A stretch of DNA of 64,000 bases from Tropicibacter alexandrii (lineage in GTDB: Bacteria > Pseudomonadota > Alphaproteobacteria > Rhodobacterales > Rhodobacteraceae): assembly GCF_003667315.2 (NCBI RefSeq), contig NZ_RCTZ02000011.1, forward strand, positions 87,672 through 151,671, written 5' to 3'. The notes under the pieces were generated by a model. The model worked only from the letters and a program-made list of their open reading frames with translations. It was not told the origin of the DNA and ran no database searches. Position 1 is the first letter of the stretch. Each line of letters begins with the position of its first letter. A program made the translations under genes and the position numbers. Below are positions 43,914 to 51,878 of the stretch, in pieces.

Positions 43914-44029
43914 CGGGACTCCTTCGAAGAACAATTTTCGACAACGGGTTAGACATGATGCCAACCGGCGTCAAACTGAAATCCCGTCAGCCGGGTCGGA
44001 AGATGTCCCCTTGCCCGACGCGGCGGAGG

Positions 44030-44131
44030 CCCGGTCCCCAGCCCCTTGGGCGTCCCGTCCTCGACGCACTCGGCAGCGCGCAGGGCCGCGACATGTTTCG
44101 GCGTCGCGAGGGGGGAAAGCCCGTCGCTCAT
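44030..44131 (-). pseudogene. Degenerate partial copy of the rpiA 5' end
   Basis: The translated start (MSDGLSPLATPKHVAA, then ECVEDGTPKGLGTG) is a clear copy of the RpiA N-terminus (MSGELSPIDKAKYVAA, then EFVEDGMRVGLGTG). Similarity stops after the GLGTG loop, and the remaining frame (PPPRRARGH...) is not RpiA-like. DNA similarity continues upstream of the start to about 44200, including the ATACTG and CGTCCCG stretches of the rpiA promoter. It cannot encode an isomerase. It points to a partial duplication followed by decay. Confidence 0.82.
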
Positions 44132-44289
44132 GGCGGGTCTTTGGCTTGATCCGCTGGTTCCCGCTCCATACTGGGTCAGCCGTCCCGGCCCGAGGAAACT
44201 CGCGCCATGCGCAAACGGTCATCCGTTATGTGGGTTGCAAGCTCCAGTTTGAAGCCACAGGACAAATCAACGGTTGAAACCTGCCTCGC

Positions 44290-44313
44290 AGCCACTGTTC
44301 CGCCGCAGTGGCT
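44290..44313 (-). terminator. Hairpin behind the sigma-operon third and fourth genes
   Basis: AGCCACTG, 8-nt loop, CAGTGGCT: a perfect 8-bp stem 17 bp beyond the stop codon of the 85-aa gene on the minus strand. No T-run follows, so termination is tentative. Confidence 0.4.
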
Positions 44314-44329
44314 GATAGATGACGTCCGA

Positions 44330-44570
44330 CTAACCCTTCGTGGCTTCACCAATGGCGGACATCAAATGATGTCTAACTTGCAGAAAAAATATTGGCGGAG
44401 CAATGACTACACAAAGCTTTGTAGAATAGTAGAAAATTCCAAAGTTATCCCAAGGATACAGAAAAACGGCGAGACACGCGACAACGTGAACAACCGACAT
44501 CCAAAAAAGCTTTCTGGAAACGACGCTAAATGCCAGCTTTAGCCTCTCGATATTGTCGGTGTAATCCCTC

Positions 44571-44587
<17 letters not shown>
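44330..44587 (-). CDS. Small membrane protein downstream of the poly-G gene
   Basis: Protein of 85 aa starting with TTG behind GGAGAAAT, overlapping the end of the poly-G gene by 17 bases. Two hydrophobic segments (MSVVHVVACLAVFLYPW and LCVVIAPPIFFLQV) suggest an inner-membrane protein with a charged N-terminus (NERDYTDNIERLKLAF). Base composition is visibly less GC-rich than the surroundings. No family recognised. It may be co-translated with the poly-G gene, or, if the frame shifts in the tract, be the only product. Confidence 0.55.
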
Positions 44588-44837
<250 letters not shown>

Positions 44838-44849
44838 GGTCCTGCCTCC

Positions 44850-45530
44850 TTAGCCCGGGATCGGCACCCCTGCCGCCTGAACCGTGCCGGTCGGCGCGCC
44901 GGTGGGCGAGCCGCCGACCGGCTCGTCGGACACGGCCAAGGTGCCGCCGGGCACACGTGCGGCCATCTCGTCGGACAGGGTCACGCTGATCACGCCCTCT
45001 GCGTCCATCACGCCCAGCGAAATCGGCGCGGCGCCCACGGGGATCAGCCACAGTTCCAGCACCCGGTCGGCGGGCAAGGTGCCGGCGCGGTAGGTCACGT
45101 CGACCCGGTGCGTCGGCGGGTCGATGCGCACGTCAAAGGCCATGTCCCCCGCCGCGGGTGTCAGTTCGGCGACGATGATATCGCCTTCCGGCTCCAGCAG
45201 GCCGGTGGTGATCACCACCCAAGCGACAGCCACAGCCGCGACCGCCCCCCCGAGATAGGGCAGCACCTGCCGCCAGAATGACGGGGCGGGCTCGCCGAAC
45301 GCAGCCTTTTCGATGCGCCGCAAGAGCGCCGGTGGCGGGGTCTGTTCCGGGATCGGATCGGTGAAGGTGGCGAAGTACTCCGACCACGCCACCACGTCCT
45401 GTTCCAGATCGGGGGATTCCGCCATCGCACGTTCGAACGCGCGCGCCTCCTCGGGCGTCAGCAGACCCAGCGCATATTCCGCCGCTTCGGCCTCGGGGCC
45501 ACCGGGCAGGTCCGTGCTTTCATCGCTCAT
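44850..45530 (-). CDS. Anti-sigma factor, RskA/anti-sigma-K type
   Basis: Membrane-bound anti-sigma factor of 226 aa. A cytoplasmic N-terminal zinc-free anti-sigma domain (AAEYALGLLTPEEARAFERA) is followed by one transmembrane segment (LGGAVAAVAVAWVVITTGLL) near residues 92-111. A periplasmic RskA-type C-terminal domain follows (LELWLIPVGAAPISLGVM). It likely holds the ECF sigma factor until an envelope or oxidative signal. Its start overlaps the sigma stop (ATGA) and its stop overlaps the ribosome binding site of the poly-G gene. Confidence 0.92.
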   Translation of the reverse strand: MSDESTDLPGGPEAEAAEYALGLLTPEEARAFERAMAESPDLEQDVVAWSEYFATFTDPIPEQTPPPALLRRIEKAAFGEPAPSFWRQVLPYLGGAVAAVAVAWVVITTGLLEPEGDIIVAELTPAAGDMAFDVRIDPPTHRVDVTYRAGTLPADRVLELWLIPVGAAPISLGVMDAEGVISVTLSDEMAARVPGGTLAVSDEPVGGSPTGAPTGTVQAAGVPIPG

Positions 45531-46078
45531 CGGCTCAGACACTCCCTCAATTCGAGAAGACTGCGCCGCAGCCAAGTCCGCACGGTGTTCAGCTTGGCCC
45601 CCACATCATCGGCGATCTCCTGATAGGTCAGCCCGTGCATGTAGACCTTGGACACCATCTCCGCGCGCTCCGGCGTCAGTTCCGCAAGGCAAGCCTGCAG
45701 GACACGCGCCTCGTCGCGGGCCACGGTCTGCGCCTCGGGTCCCGGCTTGTCGTCATAAAGCCGTTCGGCAATGTCCACGGGCGCAGTCGCCTCGCCCCGG
45801 CTGCGCATCTTGCGCAACCGGTCAATCGAGGCGTTTCGCGTGATCGTGATCAACCAGGTCATGGGCGAGTATCCGTTGGCGCGATAGCTACCCGCGCGGT
45901 CCCAGATGCGCAGGAATACCTCCTGCACCACCTCTTCCGCCGGGCCTTCATCCTTCAACACACGCAGCGCGATCCCGAAAAGTTTCGCGGAGGTGCGTTC
46001 GTACAGCGCCCGGAACGCCTTGCGGTCGCCCATGCTGATGCGGGCGATCAACGCTTCGATTTCTTCCTGCGGTGTCAT
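45527..46078 (-). CDS. ECF-type RNA polymerase sigma factor
   Basis: Sigma-70 family ECF factor of 183 aa. Region 2 spans about 20-90 with [19 protein letters not shown] and [18 protein letters not shown]. Region 4 lies near 130-180 with the helix-turn-helix [20 protein letters not shown]. Paired with an RskA-type anti-sigma factor, it fits the SigK/ECF group that responds to redox or envelope signals; the stimulus is unknown. First of a four-gene minus-strand unit, divergent from cobS with a 94-bp gap. Confidence 0.94.
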   Translation of the reverse strand: MTPQEEIEALIARISMGDRKAFRALYERTSAKLFGIALRVLKDEGPAEEVVQEVFLRIWDRAGSYRANGYSPMTWLITITRNASIDRLRKMRSRGEATAPVDIAERLYDDKPGPEAQTVARDEARVLQACLAELTPERAEMVSKVYMHGLTYQEIADDVGAKLNTVRTWLRRSLLELRECLSR

Positions 46079-46172
46079 ATGGCCTGTCTGTCCGCTGCCT
46101 CTTGCCCCTTCGTCGGATTTGTTGCACGTAACTGCGCAGACAAGAGACCCGGGACCAGAGGACGGACCAAGC

Positions 46173-47159
46173 ATGGCGGACGAGATGCTCGATATCAACG
46201 CGAAACCGACGGAAGAGATCTCCGTTCGTGAAGTCTTTGGCATCGATACCGACATGGTCGTGCATGGCTTTGCCGAGCGCACCGCGCGCGTCCCCGAGGA
46301 AGACAGCACCTACAAGTTCGACCCCGACACGACGCTGGCGATTTTGGCGGGCTTCCGCAACAACCGCCGCGTGATGATCCAGGGCTATCACGGCACCGGC
46401 AAATCGACGCATATCGAACAGGTAGCCAGCCGCCTGAACTGGCCCGCCGTGCGGGTGAACCTCGACAGCCACATCTCGCGCATCGACCTGATCGGCAAGG
46501 ACGCGATCAAGCTGATCGACGGCAAGCAGGTCACCCAGTTTCAGGAAGGCATCTTGCCCTGGGCGCTGCGCAACCCCTGCGCCATCGTCTTTGACGAATA
46601 CGACGCGGGCCGCGCCGACGTGATGTTCGTGATCCAGCGCGTGCTGGAAACCGACGGCAAGCTGACCCTTCTGGACCAGAACGAGGTCATCACCCCGCAC
46701 AAGTATTTCCGCCTGTTCGCCACCGCCAACACCGTGGGTCTGGGCGATACGACCGGGCTTTATCACGGCACCCAGCAGATCAACCAAGGCCAGATGGACC
46801 GCTGGTCGTTGGTCGCGACGCTGAACTACCTGTCGATCGATGCCGAGACCTCGATCGTGCTGTCCAAGGCGCCGCATTACAACAACGAGAAGGGCCGCAA
46901 GACCATCCGCCAGATGGTGACCGTGGCCGACTTCACCCGCCGCGCCTTCATGAATGGCGAGCTGTCGACCGTGATGTCGCCGCGCACCGTGATCGCATGG
47001 GCGCAGAACGCCGAGATCTTTCGCAATGTGGGCTACGCCTTCCGCCTGTCCTTCCTGAACAAGTGCGACGAGCTGGAGCGCCAGACCGTGGCGGAATTCT
47101 ACCAGCGCTGCTTCGACGAGGAATTGCCGGAAAGCGCCGCCTCTGTCAGCTTGGCCTGA
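46173..47159 (+). CDS. cobS: Cobaltochelatase subunit CobS
   Basis: AAA+ subunit of the aerobic cobaltochelatase, 328 aa. Walker A is [18 protein letters not shown] near 69-86 and Walker B is [15 protein letters not shown] near 135-149. With CobT it forms the ATPase ring that drives CobN to insert cobalt into hydrogenobyrinate a,c-diamide in vitamin B12 synthesis. ATG 46173 begins the family start [12 protein letters not shown]. cobN is not in the window. A strong terminator follows. Confidence 0.96.
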   Translation: MADEMLDINAKPTEEISVREVFGIDTDMVVHGFAERTARVPEEDSTYKFDPDTTLAILAGFRNNRRVMIQGYHGTGKSTHIEQVASRLNWPAVRVNLDSHISRIDLIGKDAIKLIDGKQVTQFQEGILPWALRNPCAIVFDEYDAGRADVMFVIQRVLETDGKLTLLDQNEVITPHKYFRLFATANTVGLGDTTGLYHGTQQINQGQMDRWSLVATLNYLSIDAETSIVLSKAPHYNNEKGRKTIRQMVTVADFTRRAFMNGELSTVMSPRTVIAWAQNAEIFRNVGYAFRLSFLNKCDELERQTVAEFYQRCFDEELPESAASVSLA

Positions 47160-47181
47160 GGCGCGATCGGCAACCTATTCG

Positions 47182-47211
47182 AAAGGGGCGCGAACGGGCG
47201 CCCCTTTTTCT
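47182..47211 (+). terminator. Rho-independent terminator after cobS
   Basis: AAAGGGGCGC, loop GAACGG, GCGCCCCTTT, then TTCTTT. It lies 22 bp after the cobS stop and 20 bp before the next gene, so the downstream small genes need their own promoter or read-through. Confidence 0.9.
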
Positions 47212-47229
47212 TTGCACCGAAAGGTTTTG

Positions 47230-47607
47230 ATGATGATACGCCTGACCCTGCCGCTGCTGGCCCTCAGCCTGGCCGCCTGCGCCGTCACCCCCGCCCAACA
47301 GGCCCGCAAAGCCGAGATCCGCTCGCTCGAAGCTGCCGTCTGGCAGACCCGCAAGCCCGTCACCGTCGAGGGCAAGCGCATCGACGTGGCCGTGGCCCCG
47401 GACAAGAGCTTTGCCCTTGTCGATCCGCATGATTTCGGTCCCACCGTGACCAAGCGGCTGGCCGAGGCCGCCGCCAGCGCCGCTTCTGATTGCACCGGGC
47501 AGGAACGCTCGGTGCTGCATGTCGTGTCGCAAACCCCCGATGAGTTGGTGAAGACGAAGATCTTCCGCAATACCGACTTCATTCGGGTCGGGCTGGTCTG
47601 CTCATGA
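47230..47607 (+). CDS. Putative small lipoprotein
   Basis: Protein of 125 aa with a lipoprotein signal peptide (MIRLTLPLLALSLAAC, lipobox SLAAC). The mature part is predicted to be mixed alpha/beta (KPVTVEGKRIDVAVAPDKSF, then VTKRLAEAAASAASDC) with no recognised domain. ATG 47230 follows AAAGG; ATG 47233 is equally possible. It overlaps the following gene by 4 bases (ATGA), so they are co-translated. Confidence 0.7.
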   Translation: MMIRLTLPLLALSLAACAVTPAQQARKAEIRSLEAAVWQTRKPVTVEGKRIDVAVAPDKSFALVDPHDFGPTVTKRLAEAAASAASDCTGQERSVLHVVSQTPDELVKTKIFRNTDFIRVGLVCS

Positions 47608-48089
47608 CCCTCTCGATGACCCTGCGCCGCTTCGCCCCCGGCACCGAGCCGTCAGAGCCCGGCGATGACGCTGCGGAATTCGCATTGGGACTCAAGGGGA
47701 TCAAGCTGCTGGACGAGCCGGACATCCTGCATTTCTTCGAGCATTGGCACGTCGTCCACTACCTCTCCTCCGGCGAGGTGTGGGAGGCAGACCTGCCCGC
47801 AGGTTTCCTGCTGGGCGGCAGCGACTGGCACGAGATCCACCCGGAGGAAGACCCGCCCCGCCTGCTGCCCCCCGCCGAAGTGCGCGCGGCGCACGCGCAC
47901 CTGACCGCCCTGTCCCATGACTTGCTGGACGCGCGCCTGACGGACCTGCACGCCCCCGGTTGCGAGGTCCAGAACGCCCCGCAATCGCCCGAGGATGACG
48001 GGCTGGTGCGCGGGGCGTTTGGCCAGATGCGCGATTTTCTAGCGGCGGCGGTCGAGGCGCGGCAGGCGGTGCTGATGACCCTCACCTGA
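47604..48089 (+). CDS. Unknown protein with weak DUF1877 (YfbM)-like features
   Basis: Soluble, acidic protein of 161 aa. WHVVHYLSSGEVWEADLPAG and the following FLLGGSDWHEI resemble the conserved core of DUF1877/YfbM proteins, whose function is unknown. The match is from memory and weak. Translationally coupled to the lipoprotein gene before it. No signal peptide or membrane segment. Confidence 0.6.
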   Translation: MTLSMTLRRFAPGTEPSEPGDDAAEFALGLKGIKLLDEPDILHFFEHWHVVHYLSSGEVWEADLPAGFLLGGSDWHEIHPEEDPPRLLPPAEVRAAHAHLTALSHDLLDARLTDLHAPGCEVQNAPQSPEDDGLVRGAFGQMRDFLAAAVEARQAVLMTLT

Positions 48090-48124
48090 CGAACGGTGAG
48101 GATTTGACGACACTTTTGTGAAAA

Positions 48125-48193
48125 GTTTTCAAACCGATTAACTGGACGGCAGAACATTTGCGCTACTGTCCAATATATGGGCGGTTTGAAAAC
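48125..48193. promoter_or_regulatory. 12-bp inverted repeat spanning a gene start
   Basis: GTTTTCAAACCG at 48125-48136 and its exact reverse complement CGGTTTGAAAAC at 48182-48193. The second arm lies 5 bases into the coding sequence starting at 48177. The arms could pair in the mRNA and hide the start codon, or be a paired operator. Confidence 0.5.
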
Positions 48194-48572
48194 ATACGTT
48201 TTGGGCCTTCTGGTGGCCATGATCTGCGGGACGCAGGCGCTTGCCGCGCCCGATCTGTCCCGCGACCCGGCGCGGTTCTTTGCCACCTGCCTCGGTCGGT
48301 TCTCCGCGACGATGGAACATGAATGGCTGATGGGCCGGGATGGCGAACAGGCCCGCGACCAGCGCGCCATGTTCGAAACCCTGCTGGAGGCGGTCGCGCC
48401 CGACTCGGCCCTGTCCCGCGCGGACATCCTGCATATGCGGATCGAGGCGAAGTTCGCGCAGGCGAAACTGTTGCAGGTGGCCAGCTTTCACACCGACGCG
48501 CGGCAGAAACGCTATGCCGCCGGGCTGGCCCGGCGCGAAATCGGCAGCTGCGCGGCGCTGCTTCTGGGATAA
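48177..48572 (+). CDS. Secreted protein of unknown function
   Basis: Exported protein of 131 aa with a signal peptide (LKTYVLGLLVAMICGTQALAA). The mature helical part contains FFATCLGRFSATMEHEWLMG and GSCAALLLG, so two cysteines near the ends may bond. No known domain. The gene is preceded by a 12-bp inverted repeat, one arm inside the first codons, and lies 45 bp upstream of cobT. Confidence 0.68.
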   Translation: MGGLKTYVLGLLVAMICGTQALAAPDLSRDPARFFATCLGRFSATMEHEWLMGRDGEQARDQRAMFETLLEAVAPDSALSRADILHMRIEAKFAQAKLLQVASFHTDARQKRYAAGLARREIGSCAALLLG

Positions 48573-48617
48573 CGCGCCCTCTTGCCAAAGCGCGCACAAC
48601 GCGCGAAACCTCAGCCC

Positions 48618-50498
48618 ATGGCACAGCACAACGACAACCCCGCAGATCCGTTCAAGAAGGCCCTCGCCGAGGCGACCAAGGTCATGGCCGATGATCCTGA
48701 CCTGTCGGTCAGCTACTCGGTCGATCCTGCGGGCGTGTCGGGCGACACCATGCGCCTGCCTCAGGTCAGCCGCCGCATGACCCGCGACGAGGTGCTGCTG
48801 GCGCGCGGCACCGCCGATGCGCTGGCGCTGCACCGCCGCTATCACGACAACGCCACCCATGCCCGCTATGTGCCGCAGGGCGACATGGCGCGCGAGCTCT
48901 ACGAGGCGATGGAAACCGCCCGCTGCGAGGCGATGGGCGCGCGCGACATGCCCGGCACCGCCAAGAATATCGACGCCAAGATCGGCCACGAGGCCGCGCG
49001 CCGCGGCTATGGCCAGATCCGCGAGGCGTCGGAGGCCCCGCTTTCGGTCGCCGCCGGTTACCTTGTCCGCCATCTGGCGACGGGCCGCGACCTGCCTGCC
49101 GAGGCGGCCAATGTCATGGAACTCTGGCGTCCGTTCATGGAACAGCAGGCGTCGGAGACCTTTGAAACGCTCGACGACGTGCTCAACGATCAGGCGGCCT
49201 TTGCCAAACTGGCCCGGCAGGTGATTTCCGATCTGGGCTATGGCGACCAGCTGGGCGACGACCCCGACAACATGGACGACGAGTCCGAAGAGGACGGGCA
49301 GGAGGACGGTCAGGAAGAGGACCAGCAGCCCGACAGCACCGGCAATGACGAGGACCAGTCAGAAGAGGCCCAAGCCAACCCGGAATCCTCGCAGGACGAA
49401 ACCATGGACCCGTCTCAGGCGCAGGTCACCATGGACGACCTCGCCGATCAGGAGTTGGGCGACGAGGCCGAAATGCCCGAGGGCGAGGCCCCGATGGAGC
49501 CGCCCGCCCCTGCCCCGGTGTCCGAGGCCGACCCTGATTACAAGGTCTATTCGGACACCGAGGACGAGGAAATCGGCGCCGAGGAACTGGCCGATCCGCA
49601 GGAACTCGAGCGCCTGCGCGCCTATCTCGACCAGCAGCTGGAGCCTTTGAAAGGCGCGGTCAGCCGTCTGGCGAACAAGCTGCAACGCCGCCTTCAGGCG
49701 CAGCAGAACCGGTCATGGGAATTCGACAAGGAAGAGGGCGTGCTGGATGCGGGCCGTCTGGCGCGCGTCGTGGCGAACCCGACCACCCCGCTGTCCTTCA
49801 AGGTCGAGAAGGACATGGAATTCCGCGACACCGTGGTGACGCTGCTGCTGGACAACTCGGGGTCCATGCGGGGCCGCCCGATCTCCATCGCGGCGATCTG
49901 CGCCGATGTTCTGGCGCGCACGCTGGAGCGGTGCAGCGTCAAGGTCGAGATCTTGGGCTTTACCACCCGCGCGTGGAAGGGCGGGCAGGCGCGCGAGAAA
50001 TGGCTGAACGAGGGCCGCGAACAGCAGCCCGGTCGACTGAACGACCTGCGCCACATCATCTACAAGCACGCCGACGCGCCGTGGCGGCGCACCCGCGACA
50101 ACCTTGGCCTGATGATGAAAGAGGGTCTCTTGAAGGAAAACATCGACGGCGAGGCGCTGGAATGGGCGCATCGTCGAATGGCGGCGCGCTCCGAGGCGCG
50201 CAAGATCCTGATGGTGATTTCCGATGGCGCACCGGTGGACGATTCGACCCTGTCGGTGAACCCGGCCAACTATCTGGAAAAGCACCTGCGCGACGTGATC
50301 GCCATGGTCGAGAAGAAGCGGCAGGTGGAATTGCTGGCCATCGGCATCGGCCATGACGTGACGCGCTATTACGACCGCGCCGTCACGATCACCGATGTGG
50401 AACAGCTGGCCGGAGCGATGACCGAACAGCTGGCAAGCCTGTTCGATTCAGACCCGCGCGCCCGCGCCCGGGTCATGGGGATCAAGCGCGCCAGTTGA
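48618..50498 (+). CDS. cobT: Cobaltochelatase subunit CobT
   Basis: CobT subunit of 626 aa. A helical N-terminal domain is followed by a strongly acidic Asp/Glu/Gln-rich middle (about residues 215-330) and a C-terminal von Willebrand A domain whose metal site begins [13 protein letters not shown] near 410. [15 protein letters not shown] is a later MIDAS block. CobT works with CobS and CobN to chelate cobalt. ATG 48618 ([14 protein letters not shown]) is the family-like start. It is separated from cobS by three unrelated small genes. Confidence 0.95.
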   Translation: MAQHNDNPADPFKKALAEATKVMADDPDLSVSYSVDPAGVSGDTMRLPQVSRRMTRDEVLLARGTADALALHRRYHDNATHARYVPQGDMARELYEAMETARCEAMGARDMPGTAKNIDAKIGHEAARRGYGQIREASEAPLSVAAGYLVRHLATGRDLPAEAANVMELWRPFMEQQASETFETLDDVLNDQAAFAKLARQVISDLGYGDQLGDDPDNMDDESEEDGQEDGQEEDQQPDSTGNDEDQSEEAQANPESSQDETMDPSQAQVTMDDLADQELGDEAEMPEGEAPMEPPAPAPVSEADPDYKVYSDTEDEEIGAEELADPQELERLRAYLDQQLEPLKGAVSRLANKLQRRLQAQQNRSWEFDKEEGVLDAGRLARVVANPTTPLSFKVEKDMEFRDTVVTLLLDNSGSMRGRPISIAAICADVLARTLERCSVKVEILGFTTRAWKGGQAREKWLNEGREQQPGRLNDLRHIIYKHADAPWRRTRDNLGLMMKEGLLKENIDGEALEWAHRRMAARSEARKILMVISDGAPVDDSTLSVNPANYLEKHLRDVIAMVEKKRQVELLAIGIGHDVTRYYDRAVTITDVEQLAGAMTEQLASLFDSDPRARARVMGIKRAS

Positions 50499-50520
50499 CC
50501 CGGCGCGCCTGCCCTGCCGG

Positions 50521-50895
50521 TCAGGCCACCGAGCGCGGTGCTGCGGGCGTGTTGCCGGACCACAGGGTGGCGACTATGGAAACCAGCGCCGAGATGCCGA
50601 ACCAAAGCTGCGTCAGGACGATGATCAGGACGCCGACATAGCCCATCCCCGGCATGCCCGACCCGGCAGGCGTCGTGTCCGTGGCCACCGTCGCCACGAT
50701 CACGAGGATACCCAGAATCCAACCCAGACCGGCCATCCAGAACCGGCGGATCTGCTTGTCGTAGACGGCTTTGAACTCCGGATCGCCGCTGCGCCAAAGA
50801 TAGGCCAAGGCGACGCCCACGAAAGAGGTCAGCCCGGCGGCGAGACTGGACGCATAGAGCGCCCAGACAAGGGTCGGTTTGGATTTGGGTGACAT
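50521..50895 (-). CDS. DUF4870-like membrane protein
   Basis: Protein of 124 aa with three hydrophobic segments (ALYASSLAAGLTSFVGVALAY, FWMAGLGWILGILVIVATVA, YVGVLIIVLTQLWFGISALV). The pattern of a first helix, a charged YDKQIRRFW loop and a second helix matches DUF4870-type small membrane proteins, whose role is unknown. ATG 50895 follows GAGGG. It ends 22 bp from the cobT stop in convergent orientation. Confidence 0.75.
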   Translation of the reverse strand: MSPKSKPTLVWALYASSLAAGLTSFVGVALAYLWRSGDPEFKAVYDKQIRRFWMAGLGWILGILVIVATVATDTTPAGSGMPGMGYVGVLIIVLTQLWFGISALVSIVATLWSGNTPAAPRSVA

Positions 50896-51010
50896 GGTGG
50901 CCCTCGTTATCGCTATGACATTTCCCCCCTTTCTGGGAATGGATTGAGGCGAATTCACGGCCATATTCCACAACCTTTGCGATACTTTCGCGTCGCGCCA
51001 CAGGGGTGCG

Positions 51011-51742
51011 CTACTGCAACCGGGGAATCTGCTCCTGCACCTGCCGTTGCAGGTCTTCGGCGGCACTAGTGTCGGCGGCCTGATGCGGGGCCACGGCCAA
51101 CGCCACCTTGATCGCCAGATCGCGCGAGATCATCGCCTCCAGCGCCATCAGGAAACGTGGCCTGCGCCGCGCGCGTCTGCGCAGGCGGGCCACGTCCCAG
51201 ACCAGCACCTCGCCGCCTTCGGGCAGGCGCGTCGTGGCCGAGGATTTCATCCGCGTCAGGAACGCCACCTCGCCCACGAACATGCCGGACGGCATCAGGA
51301 AGCGCTCGCCGCGCTTTTCGACTTCGAGCTTGCCGGAGATCACGTAATACAGTTTGTCCACCGGCTGCCCCTCGCGTGTGATCGCGGTCGAGGGATCCAG
51401 CGCGCGGCGCTCCGCCTGCCGCATCAATTCGCGGAAATCGCCGGGCGGGACGTCCTTGAACCGCTGGTACAGGTCGCGATGCGCCCGCGGGATCAACGCC
51501 TTGCTGTCGCGCATCACCAGCCCGGCCAGACCGATCAGGTTCGCCGTCCCCATGATCGAAGACATCGCGATCGCCTCCCACAGGGGGCGTTCGGCTGCGA
51601 CGAAGTAATACCACAGGTAAAACCCCGTCCCGATCAGCAGCAGCACGCGCAGGATCTTCTGGTTGATCACCAGATAGCCCATGGTGAAGAACAGCCCTGC
51701 GATCAGGACAAGCGTCTGGGGCGAAAGCGAATGTGCCGTCAT
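51011..51742 (-). CDS. Popeye-like cyclic-nucleotide-binding membrane protein
   Basis: Protein of 243 aa. Three hydrophobic segments in the first 80 residues (TLVLIAGLFFTMGYLV, LLLIGTGFYLWYYFV, AIAMSSIMGTANLIGLAGLV) precede a cyclic-nucleotide-binding-like domain (REGQPVDKLYYVISGKLEV, LMPSGMFVGEVAFLTRM). This layout matches bacterial relatives of animal Popeye-domain proteins. The canonical cNMP arginine-containing phosphate cassette is changed (GEVAFLTRMKSSATTRL), so ligand choice is uncertain. The C-terminus is helical. Single gene, divergent from the aminopeptidase P gene. Confidence 0.82.
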   Translation of the reverse strand: MTAHSLSPQTLVLIAGLFFTMGYLVINQKILRVLLLIGTGFYLWYYFVAAERPLWEAIAMSSIMGTANLIGLAGLVMRDSKALIPRAHRDLYQRFKDVPPGDFRELMRQAERRALDPSTAITREGQPVDKLYYVISGKLEVEKRGERFLMPSGMFVGEVAFLTRMKSSATTRLPEGGEVLVWDVARLRRRARRRPRFLMALEAMISRDLAIKVALAVAPHQAADTSAAEDLQRQVQEQIPRLQ

Positions 51743-51878
51743 GTTGTCCTTCCGTTAACCTTGTTCAGGCCTACGATGCCCGCCCCTTGCGCGCCAAGCG
51801 AAAACTTGGCCACCGCCTCTGGCACGCCACGGAAATTCCCGTCAGACTATGCGCCAGATCACACCCGATGGAGGTTCC

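Noticed and set aside
43949..44131. 60-aa minus-strand frame as an independent gene
   Set aside because: It is a decayed copy of the rpiA N-terminus whose similarity ends after the GLGTG loop, so it is listed as a pseudogene.
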